Notes: generated from the letters alone by a model not told the origin. A stretch of 9,138 nucleotides of DNA from an uncultured Lachnospiraceae bacterium (GCA_902795715.1 CADBME010000177.1:1-9138), one strand, 5' to 3'. Shown: positions 1 to 6,601, numbered from the stretch's first letter. Made by a program: numbers and translations.

Positions 1-1
1 A

Positions 2-67
2 AAGGCTCTGGGAACCTTCGGTTATTCGGTTCGAAAGAAGAAAGGCAGAGCAAAAAAACATACTTGA
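2..67 (+). CDS. Possible C-terminal tail of an upstream gene (partial)
   Basis: The frame starting at base 2 is open for 21 codons to a TGA at 65-67 and would encode a strongly basic tail ending in RKKKGRAKKHT. It stops just before the murA promoter, which is what the end of a preceding gene would look like. I do not recognise the protein. A second frame (3-119) is also open, and an inverted repeat (5-10 with 46-51) lies inside, so this stretch may instead be non-coding. The fragment is too short to decide. Confidence 0.25.
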   Translation, partial: KALGTFGYSVRKKKGRAKKHT

Positions 68-69
68 TA

Positions 70-98
70 TTGACAATCTTTTTCTGAGGATGTATAAG
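70..98 (+). promoter_or_regulatory. Sigma-A-type promoter of murA-metK
   Basis: TTGACA at 70-75 and TATAAG at 93-98 are separated by 17 bp. The -35 box is perfect and the -10 box differs from consensus only at its last base. Transcription would begin near 105, giving an 80-nt leader before murA. The call rests on sequence match only. Confidence 0.7.
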
Positions 99-125
99 AG
101 ATATACTGCAATTACGTAAGATAAA

Positions 126-156
126 GCCATCGGGACCCTTGGCGAGTTTCGATGGC
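126..156 (+). other. Hairpin in the murA leader
   Basis: GCCATCG (126-132) pairs perfectly with CGATGGC (150-156) around a 17-nt loop. It lies between the promoter and the murA ribosome binding site at 175-181. No run of T follows, so it is not an intrinsic terminator. It could stabilise the 5' end or bind a regulator. I do not recognise it as a known riboswitch. Confidence 0.45.
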
Positions 157-185
157 GGATATTAATATAGATTTAGAGGTGCAAC

Positions 186-1502
186 ATGGAACACTATATC
201 ATCAAAGGCGGAAAACCGCTTGTCGGGGAAGTTGTGATCGGCGGAGCAAAGAATGCGGCTCTGGGAATTCTGGCCGCTTCCATCATGACCGCCGGCCGTT
301 GTCTGATTGAAAATGTACCCAATGTCAGGGATACCAATGTTTTGCTTCAGGCTATGGAGGGTATCGGAGCATCTATTGACAGGAAAAGCGACAATGAGGT
401 TGTCATCAGCGGCCGTAATCTTCGGGCTTCGGACGACCTGATTGTAGATAATGAATATATTCGGCGAATACGGGCTTCCTACTACCTGATCGGAGCTCTT
501 CTCGGAAGATTCCGCAAGGCCAAGGTTGCTCTTCCGGGCGGATGCGATATCGGAAGCAGACCTATCGACCAGCATATCAAAGGCTTTCGGGCTCTAGGAG
601 CGACCGTGAAGATTGAGCATGGCATGATCATCGCAGAGGCTGATGAGCTGATTGGTTCCCATATTTATCTGGACGTGGTATCAGTAGGGGCGACCATCAA
701 TATTATGATGGCGGCTTCTATGGCCAGAGGAAATACCATTATTGAGAATGCAGCCAAAGAACCTCATATTGTTGATGTTGCCAATTTCCTCAACAGTATG
801 GGAGCAAGGATCCGGGGTGCCGGGACAGATGTGATCAGGATCAAGGGGGTGGAGACCTTCCATGATGCCGAGTATTCCATCATACCGGACCAGATCGAAG
901 CCGGGACCTTCATGATGGCAGCCGCAGCGACCAGGGGTGATATCCTGGTGAAAAATGTCATTCCCAAGCACCTTGAGGCCATTTCCGCCAAGCTGATGGA
1001 AATCGGAGCCGAAGTGGAGGAATGGGATGATTCCGTCAGGGTTATAGCCACAAGAAGGTTGAAGCATACTCAGATCAAGACCCTGCCCTACCCGGGATTC
1101 CCGACGGATATGCAGCCCCAGATGGCGGTCACCCTGGCTCTGTCCAAGGGGACCAGCACGATAACCGAGAGTATTTTTGAGAACCGTTTCCGCTATGTGG
1201 ATGAGCTGGCCAGGATGGGAGCCAATATTAAGATGGTGGATGGCAACACAGCCATTATCTACGGAGTTGAAAAGTATACCGGGGCAAAGGTGGAAGCTCC
1301 CGACCTGCGTGCAGGTGCAGCCCTCGTGATTGCCGGACTGGCAGCAGAAGGCTATACCTCCGTGACCCAGATTGGCTATATTTTAAGAGGTTATGAGCGC
1401 TTTGACGAGAAGCTCCGCAGCCTGGGAGGACTGATTGAGAAGGTGGATTCCGAAAAGGAAAGTAACAAGTTCATCTTCAGGACCGGCATGGCCAATGCCT
1501 GA
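186..1502 (+). CDS. murA: UDP-N-acetylglucosamine 1-carboxyvinyltransferase MurA
   Basis: MurA catalyses the first committed step of peptidoglycan synthesis in the cytoplasm, transferring enolpyruvate from phosphoenolpyruvate to UDP-GlcNAc. The 438-residue product has the family's full length (typically 415-440). Visible hallmarks are GGAKNAAL near residues 19-26, with Lys22-Asn23 of the active site, and the loop PGGCDIGSRPIDQH near 117-130, with the catalytic cysteine at 120 in the position of E. coli Cys115. FPTDMQPQ near 305-312 places the general acid/base aspartate at 308. Because the cysteine is kept, the enzyme should be of the fosfomycin-sensitive type (inference). The ATG at 186 follows AGAGGTG (175-181). 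Gram-positive bacteria often carry two MurA paralogues, and I cannot tell which one this is. The gene shares the promoter at 70-98 and is probably cotranscribed with metK, since no terminator lies between them. Confidence 0.96.
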   Translation: MEHYIIKGGKPLVGEVVIGGAKNAALGILAASIMTAGRCLIENVPNVRDTNVLLQAMEGIGASIDRKSDNEVVISGRNLRASDDLIVDNEYIRRIRASYYLIGALLGRFRKAKVALPGGCDIGSRPIDQHIKGFRALGATVKIEHGMIIAEADELIGSHIYLDVVSVGATINIMMAASMARGNTIIENAAKEPHIVDVANFLNSMGARIRGAGTDVIRIKGVETFHDAEYSIIPDQIEAGTFMMAAAATRGDILVKNVIPKHLEAISAKLMEIGAEVEEWDDSVRVIATRRLKHTQIKTLPYPGFPTDMQPQMAVTLALSKGTSTITESIFENRFRYVDELARMGANIKMVDGNTAIIYGVEKYTGAKVEAPDLRAGAALVIAGLAAEGYTSVTQIGYILRGYERFDEKLRSLGGLIEKVDSEKESNKFIFRTGMANA

Positions 1503-1574
1503 CAGGAAATGACCCTGAAATGCCGGATGTTTTGATGTGAGAGTGAAGAGAGTAAAGAGAGGATTATTATTTTT

Positions 1575-2765
1575 ATGGAGCGATTATTATTTACTTCCGA
1601 ATCGGTGACGGAAGGTCATCCGGATAAAATGTGCGATCAGGTTTCGGATGCTATTCTTGATGCCCTGATAGAAAAAGATCCTATGAGCCGTGTGGCCTGC
1701 GAGACAGCCATGACAACCGGTATCGTCATGGTCATGGGAGAAGTCACAACCAACGCCTACGTTGATATTCAGAAGATTGTCCGGGATACGGTCGAGGAAA
1801 TCGGCTATACCCGGGGAAAATACGGTTTTGATGCCCAGACCTGCGGAGTGATCGTGGCTCTTGATGAGCAGTCGGCAGACATTGCTTTAGGGGTTGACAA
1901 GGCCCTGGAAGCCAAAGAAAATACCATGTCTGATGAAGACCTTGAGGCCATAGGTGCCGGTGACCAGGGTATGATGTTCGGCTATGCTACCAATGAGACG
2001 GAGGAATATCTCCCCTACCCCATAGCACTGGCCCATAAACTGGCAAGACAGCTAACCAAAGTAAGAAAAGACGGTACCCTTCCCTACCTCCGTCCGGATG
2101 GCAAGACCCAGGTCACAGTGGAGTACAATGAAGAAGGAAAGCCTGAGAGACTGGATGCGGTCGTGCTTTCCACCCAGCATGATCCCGAGGTGAGTCAGGA
2201 GCAGATTCACAGGGACATCCATAAATATGTCTTTGAGGCGGTATTGCCGCCGGAAATGACCGATGACCGGACAAAATATTTCATCAACCCGACCGGCCGT
2301 TTTGTAATCGGAGGGCCCCATGGTGATGCAGGCCTTACCGGGCGGAAGATCATCGTAGATACTTACGGAGGCTATGCCCGGCATGGCGGCGGAGCCTTTT
2401 CCGGAAAAGATTGTACCAAGGTTGACCGTTCCGCAGCTTATGCAGCCCGCTATGTGGCAAAGAACATTGTAGCCGCCGGCATTGCCGACAAGTGTGAGAT
2501 TCAGTTGTCCTATGCCATCGGAGTTGCCCGGCCCACATCCGTTATGGTCGATACCTTCGGCACCGGTAAGATATCCGATGAAAAGATTGTGGATATGATT
2601 AGGGAGTGCTTTGATCTCAGGCCCGCAGGAATCATTAAGATGCTTGACTTAAGAAGGCCCATTTACAAACAGACCGCTGCCTACGGTCATTTTGGAAGAA
2701 ACGATCTGGATCTTCCCTGGGAAAGGACGGATAAAGCAGAAGAGCTGAAAAAGTATCTTTCTTAG
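1575..2765 (+). CDS. metK: S-adenosylmethionine synthase MetK
   Basis: MetK makes S-adenosylmethionine from methionine and ATP, releasing phosphate and pyrophosphate; it acts in the cytoplasm, normally as a tetramer. The 396-residue length is standard. The ATP-binding segment [11 protein letters not shown] lies near 12-22, with His15 and Asp17. The loop [16 protein letters not shown] lies near 127-142. The phosphate-binding segments [13 protein letters not shown] (246-258) and GGGAFSGKD (271-279) are both intact. The start [17 protein letters not shown] matches the usual family N-terminus. The likely ribosome binding site AGAGAGG (about 1556-1562) sits about 12 nt upstream, which is rather far. 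An 11-bp direct repeat, GATTATTATTT, flanks the start codon (1562-1572 and 1582-1592). The 72-bp gap after murA holds no room for, and no sign of, an S-box riboswitch, so expression probably follows murA. Confidence 0.97.
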   Translation: MERLLFTSESVTEGHPDKMCDQVSDAILDALIEKDPMSRVACETAMTTGIVMVMGEVTTNAYVDIQKIVRDTVEEIGYTRGKYGFDAQTCGVIVALDEQSADIALGVDKALEAKENTMSDEDLEAIGAGDQGMMFGYATNETEEYLPYPIALAHKLARQLTKVRKDGTLPYLRPDGKTQVTVEYNEEGKPERLDAVVLSTQHDPEVSQEQIHRDIHKYVFEAVLPPEMTDDRTKYFINPTGRFVIGGPHGDAGLTGRKIIVDTYGGYARHGGGAFSGKDCTKVDRSAAYAARYVAKNIVAAGIADKCEIQLSYAIGVARPTSVMVDTFGTGKISDEKIVDMIRECFDLRPAGIIKMLDLRRPIYKQTAAYGHFGRNDLDLPWERTDKAEELKKYLS

Positions 2766-2793
2766 TGAAAGCAGGTGACATTGTCCATATAGG

Positions 2794-2830
2794 ATCCCGG
2801 AGAGCCCAGCCTTCCGGGATTCTCTTATAT
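2794..2830 (+). terminator. Terminator-like hairpin after metK
   Basis: ATCCCGGA (2794-2801) pairs perfectly with TCCGGGAT (2813-2820) around an 11-nt loop. The tail TCTCTTATAT is T-rich but broken, so termination may be partial. It lies 28 bp past the metK stop and marks the probable end of the murA-metK unit. Confidence 0.6.
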
Positions 2831-2865
2831 AAAACAATAACAGATCATAAAAAGAAGGAAGATGG

Positions 2866-2872
2866 AAAGGAG
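2866..2872 (+). promoter_or_regulatory. Ribosome binding site deciding the start of the C_GCAxxG_C_C gene
   Basis: AAAGGAG at 2866-2872 sits 7 nt before the ATG at 2880. An in-frame ATG at 2862 exists, but the AAGGAA before it is only about 2 nt away, and the better site overlaps that longer reading. The start at 2880 is therefore preferred. Confidence 0.7.
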
Positions 2873-2879
2873 CCCGGAT

Positions 2880-3287
2880 ATGAGCAAATACAGTGAAAAA
2901 GCCCGCCGGATGCGGGACAGAACCGATATTCATTATAATTGCGCCCAGGGTGTTCTTGCAGCTTTTGCTGAGGACCTGGGGGTGGATGAACAGACAGCAT
3001 TTCTTATGGGTGCCAACTTTGGCAGCGGTATGCGGATGGGCGGCACCTGTGGAGCGGTTACCGGGGCTTTGATGGTTCTGGGTCTGGCGGGAGCCGGTAC
3101 CGGACCGGAAGCCCAGGCACTCCTTCGCAAAGTGAGAGAAAACCATCAGGGTAAGCTGAACTGCAAAGATCTGCTCATGATGAACAAAGAGACGGACACG
3201 CCCAAAAAAGTTCATTGCGATGGTATGGTCCTTGAACTGGTGGATCTTACGGAAGAGATTCTCAGAGATAAGGGACTTTTGGAGTAG
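2880..3287 (+). CDS. C_GCAxxG_C_C family putative redox protein
   Basis: The 135-residue product is a small soluble protein with no signal peptide or membrane segment. It fits the C_GCAxxG_C_C family, named after its cysteine spacing. Cysteines fall at residues 21 (YNCAQ), 57 (GGTCGAVTGA), 95 (LNCKDLL) and 113 (VHCDGMV). The glycine-rich stretch FGSGMRMGGTCGAVTG near 47-62 is the family's core. Members are often described as putative redox-active or metal-binding proteins of anaerobes, but no reaction is established, so I assign none. The gene stands alone between the metK terminator and the pan promoter. The start at 2880 is chosen over the in-frame ATG at 2862 on ribosome binding site spacing; the longer form would add six residues. 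Confidence 0.85.
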   Translation: MSKYSEKARRMRDRTDIHYNCAQGVLAAFAEDLGVDEQTAFLMGANFGSGMRMGGTCGAVTGALMVLGLAGAGTGPEAQALLRKVRENHQGKLNCKDLLMMNKETDTPKKVHCDGMVLELVDLTEEILRDKGLLE

Positions 3288-3325
3288 AAATAAAAAGAGT
3301 CAAGGGTCCTTTGAAAATATTTCTA

Positions 3326-3354
3326 TTTACAAATGCTTCGTTAAATGTTACATT
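3326..3354 (+). promoter_or_regulatory. Extended -10 promoter of the pan operon
   Basis: TTTACA (3326-3331) and TACATT (3349-3354) have a 17-bp spacer, and TG at 3346-3347 gives an extended -10. Transcription should begin near 3361, at the 5' edge of the structured leader. A perfect palindrome, TTACAT-T-ATGTAA (3348-3360), covers the -10 box and could be an operator. Confidence 0.65.
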
Positions 3355-3360
3355 ATGTAA

Positions 3361-3507
3361 GGTTTGTTACCGTGGATAGTATCCCTGCAAGGAACTATAC
3401 CTTTGACGTGGCATGAAAGTTGGAGCTTATATCCCTTTTGGGAATGAGACTCAGGAGCATCACCTGACTTAGTAACAACTCGCGTCGGTATATCCGGCGC
3501 TTTTTTT
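3361..3507 (+). promoter_or_regulatory. pan RNA motif leader (tandem hairpins with paired bulged A's) upstream of the pantothenate genes
   Basis: The leader holds two tandem hairpins of the same design. Hairpin 1 (3374-3401) pairs 2 bp, then 5 bp, then 3 bp, with bulged A3399 and A3381 and the loop CTGCAA. Hairpin 2 (3423-3452) pairs 3 bp, then 5 bp, then 4 bp, with bulged A3449 and A3431 and the loop TTTT. In both, exactly 5 bp separate the two bulged adenosines. This matches the published pan motif, a stem-loop with two conserved bulged A's, often in tandem, found in 5' UTRs of panB, panC and panD. An outer stem TTGTTAC (3364-3370) with GTAACAA (3472-3478) encloses both, and an intrinsic terminator follows. 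Known: the motif is a candidate riboswitch associated with pantothenate genes; to my knowledge its ligand is unproven. Inference: it controls read-through into panG by attenuation. Confidence 0.85.
3482..3507 (+). terminator. Intrinsic terminator/attenuator in the pan leader
   Basis: GCGTCGG (3482-3488) pairs with CCGGCGC (3494-3500), 7 bp including one G-T wobble, around the loop TATAT, followed directly by seven T's (3501-3507). It lies 22 bp before the panG start and after the pan motif, so it is an attenuator for the operon, not the end of a gene. Its 5' arm can alternatively pair with 3403-3411 between the two pan hairpins. Confidence 0.85.
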
Positions 3508-3514
3508 ATGGCAT

Positions 3515-3521
3515 AGGAGGG
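3515..3521 (+). promoter_or_regulatory. Ribosome binding site deciding the panG start
   Basis: AGGAGGG (3515-3521) lies 8 nt before the ATG at 3530. The in-frame GTG at 3521 overlaps this site, and the ATG at 3524 is only 2 nt away, so 3530 is the likely start. It also gives the expected N-terminus, [12 protein letters not shown]. Confidence 0.8.
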
Positions 3522-3529
3522 TGATGAAG

Positions 3530-4399
3530 ATGAAGATCGGATTTATTGGAGCAGGCAAGGTCGGTTGTTCCCTTGGGAAATATTTTTCAGAGAAAGGTCT
3601 TGATTGCTCAGGTTTTTATGACGTGGACACTGCGTCGGCTCAGGAAGCATCAGAATTCACAGGAACAGCCTGTTACCATAACACGGCTGACCTGCTATCA
3701 GATAGTGATGTCCTGTTTCTCACGGTTCCTGATGGCATGATTGCCAGGGTCTGGCTTCGGATCAGGGATCTTCCCGTAAAGGGAAAGCTCTTCTGCCATT
3801 GCAGCGGTGCTCTGTCAGCCGGTGATGCTTTCGCCGGAATCGAGGACAGAGGCGCTTTCGGATATTCTATCCACCCACTCTTTGCGGTTAGCGATCGCTA
3901 CCATTCCTACAAAGAGTTAACCCATGCATATTTCACAATTGAAGGTCAGAAAGATCGCCTGCCCCAGGTGGAGGCTTTTCTCCGCAGTCTGGGTAATCCC
4001 GTTATTTCGATTCGGGCTGAAGATAAAGTCAGGTATCACTGTGCGGCAGCCATAGCCAGCAACCATGTGGTGGGACTGGTCCAGGAGTCTCTGGACCTGC
4101 TTAGCAGGTGCGGTTTTGATGAGGAAGATGCCCTGGCGGCTCTTCGTCCTATTCTTCTGGGAAATATGCAGCATATTGTGGAAAAGGGTACGGTAAACAG
4201 CCTGACCGGCCCGGTAGAACGAGGGGATTCGGGCACTGTTCGGAAACATCTGGCATGTCTGGACAGAGATCAGAAGGACCTCTATGTTCTTCTGTCGGAG
4301 ATTCTGCTGGGGATCGGCCGCAGAAAGAACCCCTCAAGAGACTATCGGGAACTTAGTGACTTGCTTAAGGACAGCAGAGAATCAGGAGGAAAACAATGA
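3530..4399 (+). CDS. panG: PanG-type ketopantoate reductase (Rossmann plus DUF2520 domains)
   Basis: The 289-residue product starts with a Rossmann NAD(P)-binding fold, [10 protein letters not shown] at residues 3-12. It continues with HCSGALS (90-96) and GYSIHPLF (111-118). The C-terminal helical DUF2520 domain includes [15 protein letters not shown] (169-183) and LTGPVERGD (225-233). In this family PanG of Francisella was shown to reduce ketopantoate to pantoate in place of the unrelated-in-sequence PanE, and homologues in Clostridioides and Enterococcus were reported to work as well. Position strengthens the call: it is the first gene after the pan RNA motif and its stop overlaps the panB start by 4 bp (ATGA), implying translational coupling. 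Pantoate made here feeds PanC two genes on. The remaining doubt is that many DUF2520 proteins are only annotated as Rossmann-like oxidoreductases. Confidence 0.82.
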   Translation: MKIGFIGAGKVGCSLGKYFSEKGLDCSGFYDVDTASAQEASEFTGTACYHNTADLLSDSDVLFLTVPDGMIARVWLRIRDLPVKGKLFCHCSGALSAGDAFAGIEDRGAFGYSIHPLFAVSDRYHSYKELTHAYFTIEGQKDRLPQVEAFLRSLGNPVISIRAEDKVRYHCAAAIASNHVVGLVQESLDLLSRCGFDEEDALAALRPILLGNMQHIVEKGTVNSLTGPVERGDSGTVRKHLACLDRDQKDLYVLLSEILLGIGRRKNPSRDYRELSDLLKDSRESGGKQ

Positions 4400-5223
4400 A
4401 GAATACGGTTGGAACATTTCGTGCAATGAAGGAAAAGGGAGAGAAGATCTCCATGTTGACAGCTTATGATTATTCCACGGCAAAACTGGTGGACCAGGCA
4501 GGGGTTAATTCCATTTTGGTAGGAGATTCCCTGGGAAATGTTATGCTGGGCTATGGAGATACCATCCCGGTAACCGTTGAAGAAATGATTCATCATGGAG
4601 CGGCAGTTGTCCGCGGGGCACAGAATGCCCTGGTCGTGATCGATATGCCCTTTATGTCCTATCAGACATCCATCTATGACGCAGTGGTCAATGCCGGAAG
4701 AATCATGAAGGAAACCCGGTGCGCGGCTGTGAAACTGGAAGGCGGCGTGGAAGTGGCAGATCACATCAGGGCCATTACCCAGGCGTCGATTCCGGTATGC
4801 GCCCATATCGGCATGACTCCCCAGTCCATCAATGCATTTGGCGGATTCAAGGTTCAGGGCAAGACCTCAGAGCAGGCAAAGAAGCTTCTGGAGGATGCAA
4901 AAGCCGTCGAAGAAGCAGGAGCTTTCGCTGTGGTTTTAGAGTGTGTACCGACTCCTCTGGCCCGTCTGGTCAGTGAGAAGCTTTCCATACCCACCATCGG
5001 AATCGGAGCCGGAGACGGCTGTGACGGCCAGGTTTTGGTATACGCGGACATGCTTGCCATGTTCTCGGACTTTCGTCCCAAATTCGTCCGCACTTTCGGA
5101 AATGTGGGCGAGTTGATGACCAGGGCTTTTAAAGAGTACGATGCCGCCGTCAAAGACGGGTCCTTCCCCGCACCGGAAGAAGGATACAAGATGGACGAAT
5201 CTATTTTGGACGAATTGAAGTGA
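4396..5223 (+). CDS. panB: 3-methyl-2-oxobutanoate hydroxymethyltransferase PanB
   Basis: PanB transfers a hydroxymethyl group from 5,10-methylene-tetrahydrofolate to alpha-ketoisovalerate, giving ketopantoate, the first committed step to pantothenate. The 275-residue TIM-barrel enzyme has normal length. Visible motifs are [10 protein letters not shown] (22-31), [13 protein letters not shown] (41-53) with the metal ligand Asp44, and VIDMPFMSY (81-89) with Asp83. KLEGG (113-117) carries Glu115, [10 protein letters not shown] covers 137-146, and LECVPTPLA (181-189) carries Glu182, in the place of the E. coli catalytic glutamate. IGIGAG near 201-206 is also kept. The start overlaps the panG stop (ATGA at 4396-4399), and AGGAGG at 4385-4389 region lies about 6 nt upstream. 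The product is the substrate of the neighbouring PanG. No defect is seen. Confidence 0.97.
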   Translation: MKNTVGTFRAMKEKGEKISMLTAYDYSTAKLVDQAGVNSILVGDSLGNVMLGYGDTIPVTVEEMIHHGAAVVRGAQNALVVIDMPFMSYQTSIYDAVVNAGRIMKETRCAAVKLEGGVEVADHIRAITQASIPVCAHIGMTPQSINAFGGFKVQGKTSEQAKKLLEDAKAVEEAGAFAVVLECVPTPLARLVSEKLSIPTIGIGAGDGCDGQVLVYADMLAMFSDFRPKFVRTFGNVGELMTRAFKEYDAAVKDGSFPAPEEGYKMDESILDELK

Positions 5224-5227
5224 GGAG
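5222..5227 (+). promoter_or_regulatory. Ribosome binding site deciding the panC start
   Basis: GAGGAG at 5222-5227 overlaps the panB stop codon and lies 7 nt before the ATG at 5235. The longer frame beginning with GTG at 5220 would start upstream of this site without its own ribosome binding site, so 5235 is preferred. Confidence 0.75.
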
Positions 5228-5234
5228 AAACACT

Positions 5235-6080
5235 ATGAGTATAGAGATTGCAGCCACTGTTGAAGAAGTACGCAGTAAGGTAAAAGCCTGGAGAAAAGAA
5301 GGCCTGACCGTGGGTCTGGTTCCCACCATGGGTTATCTCCATGAAGGTCATGGAAGTCTGATTGCCAAATCCGTAGAGCAAAATGACCGGACGGTAGTCA
5401 GTGTCTTCGTCAATCCGACCCAGTTCGGGCCCAACGAAGACCTGGAAGCCTACCCCCGGGACCTGGACAGGGATGCGGCATTCTGCCAATCCCTGGGAGC
5501 CGATCTCATTTTCCATCCGGAACCGGAAGAGATGTACAAGCCGGGCTTTTGTACTCACGTGAACATGGATATTCTCACGGAAACTCTCTGTGGAGCCAGC
5601 CGGCCGGTTCATTTCGGCGGAGTCTGTACGGTCTGCAGCAAGCTTTTTCATATCGTAGGACCGGACAGAGCCTACTTTGGACAAAAAGATGCTCAACAGC
5701 TGGCCATCATCCGCAGGATGGTAGAAGATATGAACATGGATCTCGAGATAGTGGGATGCCCTATTGTCCGGGAAGAAGATGGCCTGGCCAAAAGTTCCAG
5801 GAACACCTACTTAAATGAGGAGGAAAGAAAGGCAGCCCTCGTTCTCAGCAAAGCCGTATTCCTGGGACAGAAGATGGTGGAAGAGGGCGAGACAAAAGCA
5901 GAGGCCGTAAAAAAAGCCATGACAGACCTGATCCAGGCCGAGCCTCTGGCAAGAATTGACTATGTGGAGGCGGTAGACGGCCTGACCATGCAGCCGGTTG
6001 AGACAATCCAAAGTCCGGCCCTGATTGCCATGGCCGTCTTTATCGGAAAAACACGACTCATTGATAACTTTATCGTATAA
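5235..6080 (+). CDS. panC: Pantothenate synthetase PanC
   Basis: PanC condenses pantoate with beta-alanine using ATP, through a pantoyl-adenylate, giving pantothenate. The 281-residue length is typical. The N-terminal nucleotide-binding fold shows [15 protein letters not shown] (29-43), with the HIGH-like HEGH at 36-39. [13 protein letters not shown] (58-70), with its pantoate-binding glutamine, follows. [12 protein letters not shown] (127-138) and FGQKDAQQ (148-155) come next, and SSRNTYL (187-193) serves as the KMSKS-like loop. Tyr34 replaces the usual alanine of TMGALHEGH, and Gly40 the usual leucine; neither is a known catalytic residue. The ATG lies 11 nt past the panB stop. PanB/PanG supply pantoate and the downstream PanD supplies beta-alanine. 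The gene is followed by a 127-bp gap with a long hairpin, unlike the close spacing elsewhere in the operon. Confidence 0.97.
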   Translation: MSIEIAATVEEVRSKVKAWRKEGLTVGLVPTMGYLHEGHGSLIAKSVEQNDRTVVSVFVNPTQFGPNEDLEAYPRDLDRDAAFCQSLGADLIFHPEPEEMYKPGFCTHVNMDILTETLCGASRPVHFGGVCTVCSKLFHIVGPDRAYFGQKDAQQLAIIRRMVEDMNMDLEIVGCPIVREEDGLAKSSRNTYLNEEERKAALVLSKAVFLGQKMVEEGETKAEAVKKAMTDLIQAEPLARIDYVEAVDGLTMQPVETIQSPALIAMAVFIGKTRLIDNFIV

Positions 6081-6148
6081 GTCCGGTGCCATCCACCTGA
6101 ACAAGCCTTCATGCCTGCATGTAAGGCTGTTCAGGTATATGGCACGAC
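6081..6148 (+). repeat. Long imperfect inverted repeat between panC and panD
   Basis: One hairpin fills the first half of the panC-panD gap. GTGCCAT (6086-6092) pairs with ATGGCAC (6139-6145), ACCTGAACA (6095-6103) with TGTTCAGGT (6128-6136), GCCTT (6105-6109) with AAGGC (6123-6127), and CATG (6110-6113) with CATG (6118-6121), around the loop CCTG. GTC (6081-6083) with GAC (6146-6148) may extend it. Interruptions are a CC/AT internal loop and single bulged bases. No T-run follows, so it is not an intrinsic terminator. It could be an mRNA-processing or stabilising element or a dispersed palindromic repeat; the sequence alone does not decide. Confidence 0.8.
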
Positions 6149-6196
6149 AAGCGAAATCGAAGACGGGCACGAAGCGTGATTATTTAACTATATTTT

Positions 6197-6202
6197 GGAG
6201 GA
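6197..6202 (+). promoter_or_regulatory. Ribosome binding site of panD
   Basis: GGAGGA (6197-6202) lies 5 nt before the ATG at 6208. An upstream in-frame ATG near 6025 lies inside panC and would run through the hairpin, so the start at 6208, which gives the standard PanD N-terminus, is clearly right. Confidence 0.85.
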
Positions 6203-6207
6203 CAAGA

Positions 6208-6597
6208 ATGCAGATCACAATGCTGAAGGGGAAGATTCACAGGGCGACAGTGACCCAGGCCGAGCTCGATTATGTAGGCAGTATTACAGTGGATGAAGAT
6301 CTGCTCGAGGCAGCCGGTATCCGTGAATATGAGCTGGTCCAGATCGTGGATATCGATAACGGAAACCGGTTTGAAACCTATACCATTGCCGGAGAGCGGG
6401 GCAGCGGTGTCATGTGTTTAAACGGAGCAGCGGCCCGCTGTGTGAGCCTTGGCGATAAAATCATCCTTATGTGCTATGCTCAGATGACGCCGGAAGAAGC
6501 GGATGACCATAAACCCAAAGTGGTCTTTGTGGATCAAGAGAATAAACCGGCTCGTATAACCAACTATGAGAAACACGGAAAACTGGAGGATATGTGA
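6208..6597 (+). CDS. panD: Aspartate 1-decarboxylase PanD (pyruvoyl type)
   Basis: PanD decarboxylates L-aspartate to beta-alanine, the second substrate of PanC. It is made as a proenzyme that cleaves itself between Gly24 and Ser25, turning Ser25 into the pyruvoyl cofactor. The cleavage site is visible in DYVGSITVD (21-29). Lys9, Arg54 and Tyr58 (NRFETY, 53-58) and the loop LNGAAAR (71-77) match the family's active site. The 129-residue length compares with 126 in E. coli. Many bacteria outside the gamma group mature this enzyme without the PanM/PanZ factor, and none is seen nearby (inference). Separated from panC by the hairpin region, it is tightly followed by coaBC, whose ATG comes 4 nt after the panD stop. 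Confidence 0.97.
   Translation: MQITMLKGKIHRATVTQAELDYVGSITVDEDLLEAAGIREYELVQIVDIDNGNRFETYTIAGERGSGVMCLNGAAARCVSLGDKIILMCYAQMTPEEADDHKPKVVFVDQENKPARITNYEKHGKLEDM
6585..6590 (+). promoter_or_regulatory. Ribosome binding site of coaBC, inside the end of panD
   Basis: GGAGGA (6585-6590) lies within the last codons of panD, 11 nt before the ATG at 6602. The longer frame starting at ATG 6566 would lack a ribosome binding site and would add 12 residues foreign to the family, so 6602 is preferred. Confidence 0.7.
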
Positions 6598-6601
6598 TCC
6601 T

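Noticed and set aside
2649..3215. Minus-strand open frame of 188 codons across the end of metK and the C_GCAxxG_C_C gene
   Set aside because: It crosses the metK terminator hairpin and sits opposite two supported genes without a convincing product.
3296..3313. Terminator after the C_GCAxxG_C_C gene
   Set aside because: TCAAGG with CTTTGA makes only a short wobble-containing stem with a 3-nt loop and no T-run.
3361..3507. 6S RNA, THF riboswitch or T-box in the panG leader
   Set aside because: The outer stem and size first suggested 6S RNA, but the two hairpins with matching bulged A's and the pantothenate genes downstream fit the pan motif far better. No T-box sequence is present, and I see no match to the THF riboswitch.
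4342..4806. Minus-strand open frame of 154 codons opposite panG/panB
   Set aside because: It is a shadow of the coding strand; the His- and Cys-rich composition is typical of antisense reading.
4719..4976. Plus-strand frame of 85 codons inside panB
   Set aside because: It is nested in a certain gene in another frame and shows low-complexity Gly/Arg/Ser reading.
4854..5696. Minus-strand open frame of 280 codons across panB and panC
   Set aside because: It lies wholly opposite two certain genes, shows no recognisable domain, and is best explained by the codon pattern of the plus strand.
6025..6207. Extended N-terminus of panD reaching back into panC
   Set aside because: It would translate through the hairpin, has no ribosome binding site at its start, and the family N-terminus begins at 6208.
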